The notes under the pieces: model-generated
Seen by the model: only the letters and a program-made list of their open reading frames with translations
Databases searched by the model: none
What the model was told of the DNA's origin: nothing
Shown: piece by piece, positions 1-7,423 of the stretch
Position numbering within the stretch: the stretch's first letter is position 1
How the letters are laid out: every line of letters starts with the position of its first letter
Made by a program: the position numbers and the translations under genes
Assembly (NCBI RefSeq): GCF_035593305.1
Contig: NZ_CP141615.1
Coordinates: 2,883,722-2,947,721 of the forward strand
DNA length: 64,000 nt
Reading direction: 5' to 3'
DNA from: Limnochorda sp. L945t
GTDB taxonomy: Bacteria; Bacillota; Limnochordia; Limnochordales; Geochordaceae

Positions 1-2
1 AG

Positions 3-44
3 GATCGCTGGTCGCCGCGGCAGATCGCCGAGCGGGCGCACTGA
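3..44 (+). CDS. 3' end of an unidentified gene (partial)
   Basis: An open frame runs in from the left edge and stops with TGA at 42-44, giving a tail that reads DRWSPRQIAERAH. It is followed about 57 nt later by a strong terminator, as expected for the end of a plus-strand transcription unit. The 13 visible residues are too few to identify a family, and nothing more can be said. Confidence 0.35.
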   Translation, partial: DRWSPRQIAERAH

Positions 45-100
45 CCGGGCAAAGGGCCGAGGGCCCGAACGACAGAGCTGCGACGTCCGACGCCAGGAAG

Positions 101-132
101 ATGGGGCGGCATCCTGCCGCCCCATCGCTTTT
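101..132 (+). terminator. Rho-independent terminator
   Basis: A perfect 11-bp inverted repeat (ATGGGGCGGCA at 101-111, TGCCGCCCCAT at 115-125) with a 3-nt loop is followed by CGCTTTT. The T-run lies on the plus strand, so it ends the gene running in from the left edge. It is the clearest intrinsic terminator in the window. The rest of 133-264 holds no gene that can be supported. Confidence 0.85.
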
Positions 133-264
133 CCACGGCCGTTCGCTACTCGCCCGGAAGCGCCGGCGAGGAAGCCGCGGCCGGCCGGTCAGATGACGGC
201 CGTCGGCAGGCCGCGCAGACAGCGGCCCAGGGTATCACGAGAGTGGGCAACGCCTGATGAGGCA

Positions 265-273
265 TGGTACATT
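265..273 (+). promoter_or_regulatory. Candidate extended -10 promoter of the HEPN/MNT pair
   Basis: TG-G-TACATT forms an extended -10 element (TG at 265-266, hexamer 268-273). No good -35 is visible 17 nt upstream. It would start transcription near 280, ahead of the GTG at 309. Because it covers the ATG at 264, it argues against that ATG being the start of the HEPN gene. Confidence 0.35.
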
Positions 274-308
274 GGGTCCAGGCTCCTACGGGAAAGGGAT
301 GGCCGGCC

Positions 309-707
309 GTGGTGTCACGAGCAGGGGACTGGATCAGCCAGGCGCAGCGGGACCTCGAGCAGGCCGAGGATTCCCGCCGCGCGGGCCGTCACGAGTGGGC
401 GTGCTTCGCCGCACAGCAAGCGGCCGAGAAAGCGGTCAAGGCCCTCCACCTGTACTTCGGCCAGGAGGCCTGGGGCCATGTCATCGCCCGTCTTCTAGGC
501 GAATTGCCTCCGGCCATCGCGGTGCCGGCCGATCTCGTGGACAAAGCCCATGTCCTCGACGGGTTCTACATCGCCCCGCGTTACCCGAACAGTCATCCGG
601 AAGGGGCCCCCTTCCAGCATTTCGGGTCGCTGCAGAGTGAGGAGGCGATCCGGTATGCCCGTGAGATCCTTGCGTTCGTCAGTGATGAGATGGCCCGGCC
701 GCGATGA
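309..707 (+). CDS. HEPN domain protein, probable HepT-type toxin
   Basis: HEPN-domain protein of about 133 residues, all-helical, with the family pattern of an N-terminal AGDWISQAQRDLEQAE helix and a CFAAQQAAEKAVKAL helix at about 32-46. RYPNSH at about 91-96 fits the RX4-6H motif that forms the RNase site of HEPN toxins. The GTG at 309 is chosen because GGAAAGGGA (291-299) sits 9 nt upstream; GTG 312 is possible, and ATG 264 lies inside the likely promoter. The last 23 nt overlap the MNT nucleotidyltransferase gene, the usual arrangement of HEPN/MNT (type VII) toxin-antitoxin modules. Toxin activity is inferred from the family and the pairing. A toxin-free HEPN accessory role is the alternative. 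Confidence 0.8.
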   Translation: MVSRAGDWISQAQRDLEQAEDSRRAGRHEWACFAAQQAAEKAVKALHLYFGQEAWGHVIARLLGELPPAIAVPADLVDKAHVLDGFYIAPRYPNSHPEGAPFQHFGSLQSEEAIRYAREILAFVSDEMARPR

Positions 708-1050
708 AGTTGACCGGGCGATCCGGGAGTGGGCGCAGACGGCGGCCTCGCAGGACCCGCGGGCGCTCCGGATCGGCTACTTTGGCTCATACGCCAGAGG
801 CGATTGGGGCGTTGGCAGCGACCTCGATCTCGTCGTGGTGGTCGCATCATCGGAGCAGCCCTTCGAGCGCCGGGGCAGCGGGTGGTATCCGAAGGGTGTC
901 CCGGTGCCGGTCGATGTCCTCGTGTACACGCTGGACGAATGGGAGCGGCTGCAGGAAACGAGCCCGTTCGCCCGGCGGGCGGCGGACGAAGCCATCTGGG
1001 TCTACGTCCGGGCTGGGTCCCCGGGTGGGCAGAGGGAGCAGGGATCCTAA
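685..1050 (+). CDS. MNT-type nucleotidyltransferase, probable antitoxin of HEPN/MNT pair
   Basis: Minimal nucleotidyltransferase of 121 residues. The signature GSYARGDWGVGSDLD (34-48) is an exact GSX10DXD motif; D46 and D48 would bind metal, with a third acidic residue expected in the later PVDVLVY strand. In characterised HEPN/MNT systems this protein adds AMP to the HEPN toxin and silences it. The ATG at 685 lies inside the HEPN gene, so the two are likely translationally coupled. The C-terminus (PGGQREQGS) overlaps by 4 nt the stop of the convergent sensor kinase gene, which leaves no room for a terminator between them. Confidence 0.8.
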   Translation: MRWPGRDEVDRAIREWAQTAASQDPRALRIGYFGSYARGDWGVGSDLDLVVVVASSEQPFERRGSGWYPKGVPVPVDVLVYTLDEWERLQETSPFARRAADEAIWVYVRAGSPGGQREQGS

Positions 1051-3098
1051 TGGGCACCGGGTACGTGCCATCGAGGAAGCCGCGGCGGGATTCGCGGTCT
1101 ACGACCCGGAGATGGTCGCGTCGTGGCGATCCCCGTCAAGGGGATCCAGACGGTCAGGGTGGTGCCCAGGCCCGGACGGCTGTCGATGTGCCACGCTCCC
1201 CCCATCTCCACGACCCGCGCTGCGATGCTGCGCAGGCCCAACCCCGGTTGCAGCGTAGCCGGGTCGAATCCGGCCCCGTCGTCCCGAATGCTGAGGCGGA
1301 GTTGCCCGTCGGGCGTCACGTCCAGGTGCACCTCCGCCCGGGCAGCTCCGGCATGGACGGCGATGTTGTTGAAGGCCTCTTCCAGCACCCGATAGGCGGC
1401 GAGACGGATGGACTCCGGGATGCGGTTGTCGGCCACGTTGTCCAGTGCGGCGAGGCGCTCCCTCACCTGCACGTCCACGTCGAAGCGGTCGCGAAAGCGC
1501 TGTGCCAGGGAACGCACGGCAGGCACGAGCCCCACCCGGATGATCGACGGATGCAGCAGGTGGCTCGCCTCTCGAACCTCACGCTCTCGTACCGCCTCGA
1601 GCAGCCCTCGTGCCGATGACAACAGCTCCCGTGCGCGCTCGGGCTGGGCGGCCAACTCGGCCTCTGCCTCGCTGACCTGGTGGACGGCGACCAGGAGCCG
1701 GGTCTGGACAGCCCCGTGCAGCATCTCGGCGATGTTCCGGCGTAGCTGTTCCTCCCGTTCGGTCACCATCCGGCGGGAGCGTTGGAGTTCCGTGAAGGCA
1801 TGGGAAAAGCGCTGGGCCAGGAGCACCGATTGGGAGAGGATGAGGGCGAACAGCCCCAAGGGCAGCAACTCCACGGTGAACGCCAGATGATTGTAGTTCA
1901 ACAGGTCGTTGATGAGCGCTGCGAACAACGCCGCCGCCCCGGCGAGAAAGATGTACGCGCCGTCTCGCCGGCGCAGGACGGCCCTCACCATCCCGGCCAG
2001 GGCATAGGCCACGAACAGCACGAGGGACCCTTCGTAGACCGGCACGACCTGGGAGGCCAGGTAGGCGGGGGCGGCCAGGGAAACCATGCCGGCGGCAGCC
2101 ACTCCCGCGGCGAGCCGCACGGCCGATTTTGGCACCTCGTAGGGGTACAGCCCGTTGAGCAGCAGATAGAACAGCGGTAGGGCAAGGTAATCCGTCAGGT
2201 ATTCCAGGCGAAGCTCGATGCCCGTGGGAAACTGCGGGGCCAGCCGCAGCCACAGTTCCTCGCCCGTTACAGTGGTGCGCAGCGCGATGGTCAGGCAGAA
2301 CAGCCCGAAATAGAGAGCCACCCGTTCGGTACGGCGCGACAGGTAGAGGGCCACGTGGTAGAGGGCCATGATGAGAATGGCGCCCAGCAAGAAGACTGAC
2401 TGTCCGAGGCTCCAGGCCTGCCTGCGCTGGAGGGCGCCGGCAGAGCCAAGCGCGATGCGGCTCCAGATGCCGTTGCACCGGTGATAGAAATTGGAGACCT
2501 GCACCACGACGTCGATGGTCGGCCCCCGCGGGTAGAACGATGCCAGGACGGGGAGGTACTGGGGCTGCTCGGTGTCCGGAGAGACGCCCACGCGCCCGTT
2601 GGATGCCACCTCCTGCCCGTTGACCCACAGCCGGTAGGCGGAGCAGATGTACCCGATGGAGAGCGCGAGGGGCTCCTGCGGCTCCTGCCATCCCTTCGAA
2701 TCCAGCCGGATCTGGAGCCGGTACGTGGCATAGCCCGTGGCGGGGAGCGCGTGACCCTGGAGGTGCAGGCGAGTCCACGGGCCGGGTACCGGCACGTAGC
2801 CGTCAGGTGGCAATGGCCCGGACGAGGCGAAGTCGGCAGGCTCCAGGAGACGCTGCCAGTACAAGGCCCACTCCCCGTCCAGCCAGAGGGGCTCGTCTCT
2901 GGCCGGACGCCAGCCCTCGAGATCCAGCACCCCGGCCTGGGCCCTGGGCGTCGCCGCGAACACGACGCCTCCCCGCGCCCCCCAGGAGGCCGGCCCCGCC
3001 CACACCAGCCCCACCCCGAGGATGACGGGCAGCGTCATGACCAGCCGGCGTCTACCCCAAAACCCGCCCTGGCCCACCAGCCCTGCTCCGAGGAGCAC
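1047..3098 (-). CDS. 7TMR-DISM sensor histidine kinase (NarL-type, HisKA_3)
   Basis: Membrane sensor kinase of 683 residues. A signal-like hydrophobic segment (about 21-40) is followed by an extracellular beta-rich 7TMR-DISMED-like domain (WLDGEWALYW, VPGPWTRLHL, GYATYRLQI), then about seven membrane helices (about 225-420), and a cytoplasmic HisKA_3 plus HATPase module. The H-box reads MLHGAVQTRLL near residue 460, with Gly after His rather than the more usual Asp/Glu. N box (EEAFNNIAVHAG), G1 (DDGAGF) and G2 (GLGLRSI) are present. The GTG start has GGAGG 8 nt upstream. No response regulator is in the window, so it is an orphan here. The ligand is unknown; the family is thought to sense small molecules outside the cell. 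Confidence 0.88.
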   Translation of the reverse strand: MLLGAGLVGQGGFWGRRRLVMTLPVILGVGLVWAGPASWGARGGVVFAATPRAQAGVLDLEGWRPARDEPLWLDGEWALYWQRLLEPADFASSGPLPPDGYVPVPGPWTRLHLQGHALPATGYATYRLQIRLDSKGWQEPQEPLALSIGYICSAYRLWVNGQEVASNGRVGVSPDTEQPQYLPVLASFYPRGPTIDVVVQVSNFYHRCNGIWSRIALGSAGALQRRQAWSLGQSVFLLGAILIMALYHVALYLSRRTERVALYFGLFCLTIALRTTVTGEELWLRLAPQFPTGIELRLEYLTDYLALPLFYLLLNGLYPYEVPKSAVRLAAGVAAAGMVSLAAPAYLASQVVPVYEGSLVLFVAYALAGMVRAVLRRRDGAYIFLAGAAALFAALINDLLNYNHLAFTVELLPLGLFALILSQSVLLAQRFSHAFTELQRSRRMVTEREEQLRRNIAEMLHGAVQTRLLVAVHQVSEAEAELAAQPERARELLSSARGLLEAVREREVREASHLLHPSIIRVGLVPAVRSLAQRFRDRFDVDVQVRERLAALDNVADNRIPESIRLAAYRVLEEAFNNIAVHAGAARAEVHLDVTPDGQLRLSIRDDGAGFDPATLQPGLGLRSIAARVVEMGGAWHIDSRPGLGTTLTVWIPLTGIATTRPSPGRRPRIPPRLPRWHVPGAH

Positions 3099-3147
3099 CC
3101 GCGGCCCTCCGGGTACTCCCTCGATCCCGCAAACTCCTGAAATGACT

Positions 3148-3221
3148 TGGCTGGGGCGCCTGGATTCGAACCAGGACTAGGAGATCCAAAGTCTCCCGTG
3201 CTGCCGTTACACAACGCCCCA
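3148..3221 (-). tRNA. tRNA-Gln (anticodon UUG)
   Basis: The minus strand folds as a complete cloverleaf of 74 nt with encoded CCA (3148-3150). The acceptor stem pairs UGGGGCG with CGCCCCA, including the U1-A72 pair typical of glutamine tRNAs. The anticodon loop is CUUUGGA, anticodon UUG, and the T-arm carries GGTTCGAATCC. It lies between the nucleotidyltransferase gene and the kinase gene on the same strand and may be processed from a shared transcript. Confidence 0.95.
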
Positions 3222-3282
3222 GCGCGCGCTCCAGTATACCAGACGGCCCGGGCGGGACGAAAGGCCGGATGAAGCGCCGGCT

Positions 3283-4182
3283 TCAGGCACCGGCTCCTGC
3301 CTGGGCCGGCGGGCCGAGGAAGCGCCGGGCCAGCTCCAGGTCGGACGGCTTGTCCACGTCGATGCCGATCTCCGCGTACGGGGTGGCGACCGCCTTCCCG
3401 CGGATGTCCAGCATCCGCCCCACCCGCCGCTCTGCCTCGGCTACCGTCAAGCGCCCCAACATGAACCGCACCACGGCTCGCAGTCCCAGGAGGCGAGCCA
3501 GCGTCAACGGGCTCTTGCGGGCTTCGATGGCGCGGGTCAGGATCGGCCGGGTGAGTTCGACGATGTCCCGGCGCACCACGAACACGTTGCCTCCCGTGAA
3601 CGACCCGTCGGCCAGCTTCACCCAGGTACGCTTGACCCCGGGATAGCGGTGTTCGCCCATACGACGCTCGACGATGGAGTACCAGACGTCCTGCATCTCG
3701 GGAGACTGTTCGCACCGCCGGACGAAGTCGTCCACCATGTGGGCCTTCACGAGCGGGATGTCGCTCGTAACCACCAGTACGTGCTCCGTGGTCGCCTCGG
3801 CCAGGCCCCGCTCGAGGTTGTCAATGAGGCGGGCACCCGGCGCAACGGCCTTGAGGCGCGTGCCCACCGGTTCGCCGAGCGCTTTGCGGGCTGCCTCCAC
3901 GACCGGGTCGGGGCCTACCACCACGATCCCCGACACCCGGCGGGCCTGTGCCAGCGCCTCTACCACGTAGGCCACCATGGGCCGGCCCTCGATGGGGATG
4001 AGGGCCTCGTAAGGAGCCTCGCTCACTTCCCGCAAGCGGCCCCGGTTGCCGGCCGCGGCCAGCACCACCGCGTCGAGGCGCGGCGCGAGGGCTATCTCCT
4101 GGTCCCACGCCGCCGGATCCGGAGGCCGCTGCAACGGCCCGGCTCCGGAACTCTCAAAGGGCGTGCTCGTCGTCCCCGCCAC
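3283..4182 (-). CDS. MobA/GlmU-like NTP transferase domain protein
   Basis: GT-A fold nucleotidyltransferase of 299 residues. The N-terminal LDAVVLAAAGNRG motif resembles the LAAGxGxRM nucleotide-binding loop of GlmU/IspD/MobA, although the Lys/Arg after it is not canonical. IPIEGRPMVAYVVEAL (sugar or alcohol phosphate side) and VVTSDIPLV (metal-binding Asp) follow. The C-terminal third (GKAVATPYAEIGIDVDKPSDLELA) fits this group. The ATG start overlaps the 3' end of the GntR gene by 29 nt, so the two are probably coupled. The ispE - GntR - NTP transferase order occurs in other Bacillota, but the substrate is not known. Confidence 0.75.
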   Translation of the reverse strand: MAGTTSTPFESSGAGPLQRPPDPAAWDQEIALAPRLDAVVLAAAGNRGRLREVSEAPYEALIPIEGRPMVAYVVEALAQARRVSGIVVVGPDPVVEAARKALGEPVGTRLKAVAPGARLIDNLERGLAEATTEHVLVVTSDIPLVKAHMVDDFVRRCEQSPEMQDVWYSIVERRMGEHRYPGVKRTWVKLADGSFTGGNVFVVRRDIVELTRPILTRAIEARKSPLTLARLLGLRAVVRFMLGRLTVAEAERRVGRMLDIRGKAVATPYAEIGIDVDKPSDLELARRFLGPPAQAGAGA

Positions 4183-4957
4183 CTTCCTCGCCGCCGCGCG
4201 CCGCCACGGTACGCCGGCCGTGAGCGCCGGGGGGCATACCCTGCCCCTGGTCCTTGCCCGACCGGGCGATGAGCTCCATCAGGGCGTTCTCCGCGCTCTC
4301 GATGTGGTCCCGGGCCAGGCGCGACGCCTTTTCGCCGTCCCGGGCCGCGATGGCTTCCACGATGCGCCGGTGCTCCTCCAGGGCCCGGCGCATGCGCGGC
4401 CCGTGCGACAGCGTCATGGTGCGGTAGCGCATGACCTGCTCGCTGAGCAGGCTGAGCATCTGCTTGAGCCGGGAGTTGCCCGCCATCTGGTAGATGGCCT
4501 CGTGGAAGCGGGTGTCCACCTCGATGAGCCGGGTGATGTCGCCCTGGTTGATGCAGGCGTCGTACTCCACCAGGACGCGCTCCGTGCGCTCCAGGTCCTC
4601 GTCGCTGGCGCGTTCGGCCGCGAGCTGGGCTGCCAGGGCTTCCAGCGCCTTGCGCACGTCGAAGATCTCGGCGACGTCCTTGAGGGAGATGTCGGCCACG
4701 TACGCCCCCTTGCGGGGGATCATGACCACGAAGCCGTCGTGCTCCAGTTTGCGGATCGCTTCGCGCACGGGGGTGCGGCTCACGCCGAGCTCATCGGCCA
4801 GCTGCACCTCCATGAGCCGCTCCCCGGGCGGCAAGGCGCCCGAGATGATCGCCTCCCGCAGCGCTTCGAAGACCAGCTCGCGAAGCGGCTTATAATTATC
4901 CAGCTTCAGCGGCGACAGCGGACCCGGCACGGGCGCCCAGCTCCCTTCCCTCAGCAC
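4154..4957 (-). CDS. GntR-family (FadR/FCD subgroup) transcriptional regulator
   Basis: 267 residues. The N-terminal winged helix (about 25-95) carries YKPLRELVFEALREAI and the recognition helix LADELGVSRTPVREAI. The all-helical FCD ligand domain (about 100-235) holds the expected metal ligands: D in FDVRKALE, H in FHEAIYQ, and later H in EEHRRIVEAI and RDHIESAE. The tail after about 240 is Gly/Glu-rich and low complexity. The GTG start lies 19 nt from an extended -10 element. FCD regulators usually sense small carboxylates; the ligand here cannot be told. Being between ispE and an NTP transferase gives no metabolic hint. Confidence 0.88.
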   Translation of the reverse strand: MLREGSWAPVPGPLSPLKLDNYKPLRELVFEALREAIISGALPPGERLMEVQLADELGVSRTPVREAIRKLEHDGFVVMIPRKGAYVADISLKDVAEIFDVRKALEALAAQLAAERASDEDLERTERVLVEYDACINQGDITRLIEVDTRFHEAIYQMAGNSRLKQMLSLLSEQVMRYRTMTLSHGPRMRRALEEHRRIVEAIAARDGEKASRLARDHIESAENALMELIARSGKDQGQGMPPGAHGRRTVAARGGEEGGGDDEHAL

Positions 4958-4975
4958 GGGGCTGCCTTGACGTGC

Positions 4976-4984
4976 ATTCTATCA
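4976..4984 (-). promoter_or_regulatory. Extended -10 promoter reusing the ispE stop codon
   Basis: On the minus strand the sequence is TGA-TAGAAT: the TGA stop of ispE (4984-4982) supplies the TG of an extended -10, and TAGAAT (4981-4976) matches TATAAT at 5 of 6 positions. No convincing -35 is seen, which extended -10 promoters tolerate. Transcription would start near 4969 and give the GntR gene a leader of about 12 nt. Confidence 0.5.
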
Positions 4985-6016
4985 CAATCCTCCGCCGCCC
5001 CCGGAAGGGATCCGGGCCGCGAAGACCCACGCGCGGAGCCCCTCCTCCCGCAACCGCCTCTCGACCGCCTGTTTGCATGTCTGCAGTGCTGCCGGATCTA
5101 CCAGGCCGAACACCGCGCATCCGCTGCCCGTCACCGAAACTGCCATGCACGCCGGGACGTCCCGTAGGATGCGCTGGAGCCGCTCCGTCGATCGGCAGAG
5201 CCTGGCCGCGGCGACGGCCAGATCGTTCCACAACGAAGCTGCCAGTCCGGCGAGGTCCCCCCGGGCCAGCGCCTCGACCGCACCGTCCACCGGCGCCGGG
5301 CTCCGTGCCTGGTGGGCCGGGCGCTCTCCGGCGTCCCACAGCCGGTACGCTTCCCTCGTGGAGGCGCTCTCCTCCGGCACCACCAGGATGCAGCCGGCCT
5401 GGAGGCGGACGGAGACGTGCCGCAGCGCCTCCCCTGCCCCGCCGGCCCGCTGGGCTCCGCCCCGCACGCAAAAGGCCACGTCCGCGCCCACCCGGGCCGC
5501 GACCTCCTCCAGCTCCCGGGTTGCCAGCCCCAGGTCCCACAGCCGGTTGAGCGCCCGCAGCGTCGCCGCCGCATCGGCGCTCCCTCCGCCGAGCCCGGCC
5601 CCGACCGGAATGGCCTTGACGAGCCGCAGCTCCACCCCGTGCCCGGCAGCGCCCGGCTTCGGCGGGTGCGCCCGGTGCAGGGCCGCCGCCGCCCGCACCA
5701 CGAGGTTGGGATGCTCGAGGGCGCCGGCCTGTCCCAGGTCCGCTTCGGCCTCGAGCGCCACCCCGCTTCCCGCCAGCCACGGGGCCAGCGGGCCCTCGGC
5801 GCGGACACGCAGCCGTCCCGGGGCCAACCCCGCCGCGAACCCCGCCCACACCTCGTCGGCGGGCGGGTCGACGCTCACCATCACCCCGTCGAGCTCGTGA
5901 TACCCGTCAGGCCGGCGCCCCAGTACCCGCAGCACCAGGTTGAGCTTGGCAGGCGCACGCTCGGCTAGCGCCCCGCCACGACCACCCCGCTCACCAGATC
6001 CCGCAACCAGATCCAC
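4982..6016 (-). CDS. ispE: 4-diphosphocytidyl-2-C-methyl-D-erythritol kinase
   Basis: GHMP kinase of the MEP isoprenoid pathway; phosphorylates CDP-ME at the 2-hydroxyl with ATP. The conserved start ERAPAKLNLVLRVLGRRPDGYHEL (APAKLN substrate motif, GYHEL) lies just inside the frame. IPVGAGLGGGSADAAATL is the ATP-binding loop, VGADVAFCVRGGAQRA follows, and MAVSVTGSGCAVFGL is motif 3. The start is uncertain: no ATG/GTG/TTG lies close before the conserved region. The nearest is GTG 6016 (344 residues), which overlaps the end of dacF by 52 nt; a non-standard start further in is possible. The product is longer than the usual 280-300 residues. Confidence 0.9.
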   Translation of the reverse strand: MDLVAGSGERGGRGGALAERAPAKLNLVLRVLGRRPDGYHELDGVMVSVDPPADEVWAGFAAGLAPGRLRVRAEGPLAPWLAGSGVALEAEADLGQAGALEHPNLVVRAAAALHRAHPPKPGAAGHGVELRLVKAIPVGAGLGGGSADAAATLRALNRLWDLGLATRELEEVAARVGADVAFCVRGGAQRAGGAGEALRHVSVRLQAGCILVVPEESASTREAYRLWDAGERPAHQARSPAPVDGAVEALARGDLAGLAASLWNDLAVAAARLCRSTERLQRILRDVPACMAVSVTGSGCAVFGLVDPAALQTCKQAVERRLREEGLRAWVFAARIPSGGGGGL

Positions 6017-7353
6017 AGGCGGCTCAACCCCGAAGCGGGTCGCACCGCCGCGGTGGTCACCACCGGCACCCTCGCCAGCGGGGTGCCCTTCATGCTCGCC
6101 ACTACCCACCCGACTTCCTGCCCCTCCTGGATGGGGGGTTTGAGGCCGGGCTTCCATACGACCTGGCGCGTCAGCCCGTCGCTCCGGCCGCCCAGGGTGA
6201 GCACCGTGAGGGTCCTGGCAGCCTTCACGGGCACTGCCCCGGGCTGGGCGCCCCGCAGCCGCAGCTCGCCCACTTTCTCCTCGGCCAGGGCGGCCACCGC
6301 CGGCCGGTACGCCCGGAATCCGAACTCGAGCAGCGACGCCGTCTGGCTCACCCGGGTCTGGTCGCTGTCGGTCTTCATGACCACGGCGACCAGGCGGCGC
6401 CCGTCACGCTGCGCCGTCGCTGCCACCGAGTACCCGGCATCGGTCGTATAGCCCGTCTTGAGCCCGTCGACCCCCTCGATCGCCCCCAGCAGATGGTTGG
6501 TGTTGTCCATGATCAGCAACGGGTTTTCCCTGAACGTCTCCCGCCGTACCGAGGTCCACTGCAGCACTTCCGGATACTGGGTGATGAGCGCGCGCGCCAT
6601 GATCGCCACTTCCCGCGCCGTCGTCACGTTGGGGTCGGGCCCTGCGTCGGGCGGCAGCCCGTCCGGGTTGACGAAGTGGGTGTGCGTCATGCCCAGGTCC
6701 TTGGCCTTCTGGTTCATGAGGGTCACGAACGCCCCGACCGTTCCCGCCACGTGCTCCGCCACCGCTACCGCCGCGTCGTTGGCCGAGGCGATGGCGATGG
6801 CCCGCATCATCTTCTCCAGGGGAAAAGTCTCGCCCGCGACCAGGTAGACCTGAGATCCCCCCATGGCCTCCGCGTTACGGCTCACCCGGACGGGGTCCTT
6901 GAGCGACACGTACCCCTGCTTCACCGCGTCCATCGTCACGAGCATCGTCATGATCTTGGCGATGCTCGCCGGGTGCATCGTGGTGTCCGCGCTCTTCTCG
7001 AACAGCACCTGGCCCGTCTCGGCGTCGATCAGGATGGCCGCCGGAGCGTTGACGTCGAACCCCACGTCCTGCGGCCCTGGCCCCCGCAGCTCGAAGGGCG
7101 CGGCCGTCCCGGCCGCCCCTGCCTGCCCGGGCCCTTCGGCCGGGCCCCCGGGAGGCGTGCTCCCGCCGGGCCGCCCACCCATCCGCCACAGGACGGCTAT
7201 GGCCAGCGCCACCACGACGACGGCCGCGCCGGGGAGCCACCGAGGCCGGCTGCCGGCCGCTCCCTTGGCGGATGCCGTCGCGCGGGCACCGCCGTCAGGA
7301 GCGAAGTCCCTGCGCGATCGCGACGATGAACGCACCCCTCTGGGCCATCGCAC
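5965..7353 (-). CDS. dacF: D-alanyl-D-alanine carboxypeptidase (DacF-like, S11 family)
   Basis: Penicillin-binding carboxypeptidase of 462 residues that trims the terminal D-Ala from peptidoglycan stem peptides. An Arg-rich N-terminus precedes a membrane segment (about 42-57) and a Gly/Pro-rich linker. The catalytic domain has the three canonical motifs: SIAK (PASIAKIMT), SAN (ASANDAAVA) and KTG (GLKTGYT). The C-terminal PBP5_C-like beta domain ends in an amphipathic membrane helix (LSRLWIWLRDLVSGVVVAG). In Bacillus, DacF works in the forespore. Translation probably starts at GTG 7353. The end overlaps the likely start region of ispE. Confidence 0.9.
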   Translation of the reverse strand: MRWPRGVRSSSRSRRDFAPDGGARATASAKGAAGSRPRWLPGAAVVVVALAIAVLWRMGGRPGGSTPPGGPAEGPGQAGAAGTAAPFELRGPGPQDVGFDVNAPAAILIDAETGQVLFEKSADTTMHPASIAKIMTMLVTMDAVKQGYVSLKDPVRVSRNAEAMGGSQVYLVAGETFPLEKMMRAIAIASANDAAVAVAEHVAGTVGAFVTLMNQKAKDLGMTHTHFVNPDGLPPDAGPDPNVTTAREVAIMARALITQYPEVLQWTSVRRETFRENPLLIMDNTNHLLGAIEGVDGLKTGYTTDAGYSVAATAQRDGRRLVAVVMKTDSDQTRVSQTASLLEFGFRAYRPAVAALAEEKVGELRLRGAQPGAVPVKAARTLTVLTLGGRSDGLTRQVVWKPGLKPPIQEGQEVGWVVASMKGTPLARVPVVTTAAVRPASGLSRLWIWLRDLVSGVVVAGR

Positions 7354-7423
7354 TGCCCTCCAGCACCTTCCCCATCGCGGAGTTACCGGGGCCGACGCCC
7401 GTCACGGCCGCAGTCGGCCTGCC

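Noticed and set aside
264-308. ATG 264 as the start of the HEPN gene
   Set aside because: The extra 15 residues are not HEPN-like and the ATG lies within the extended -10 promoter candidate; GTG 309 has a ribosome binding site at 9 nt.
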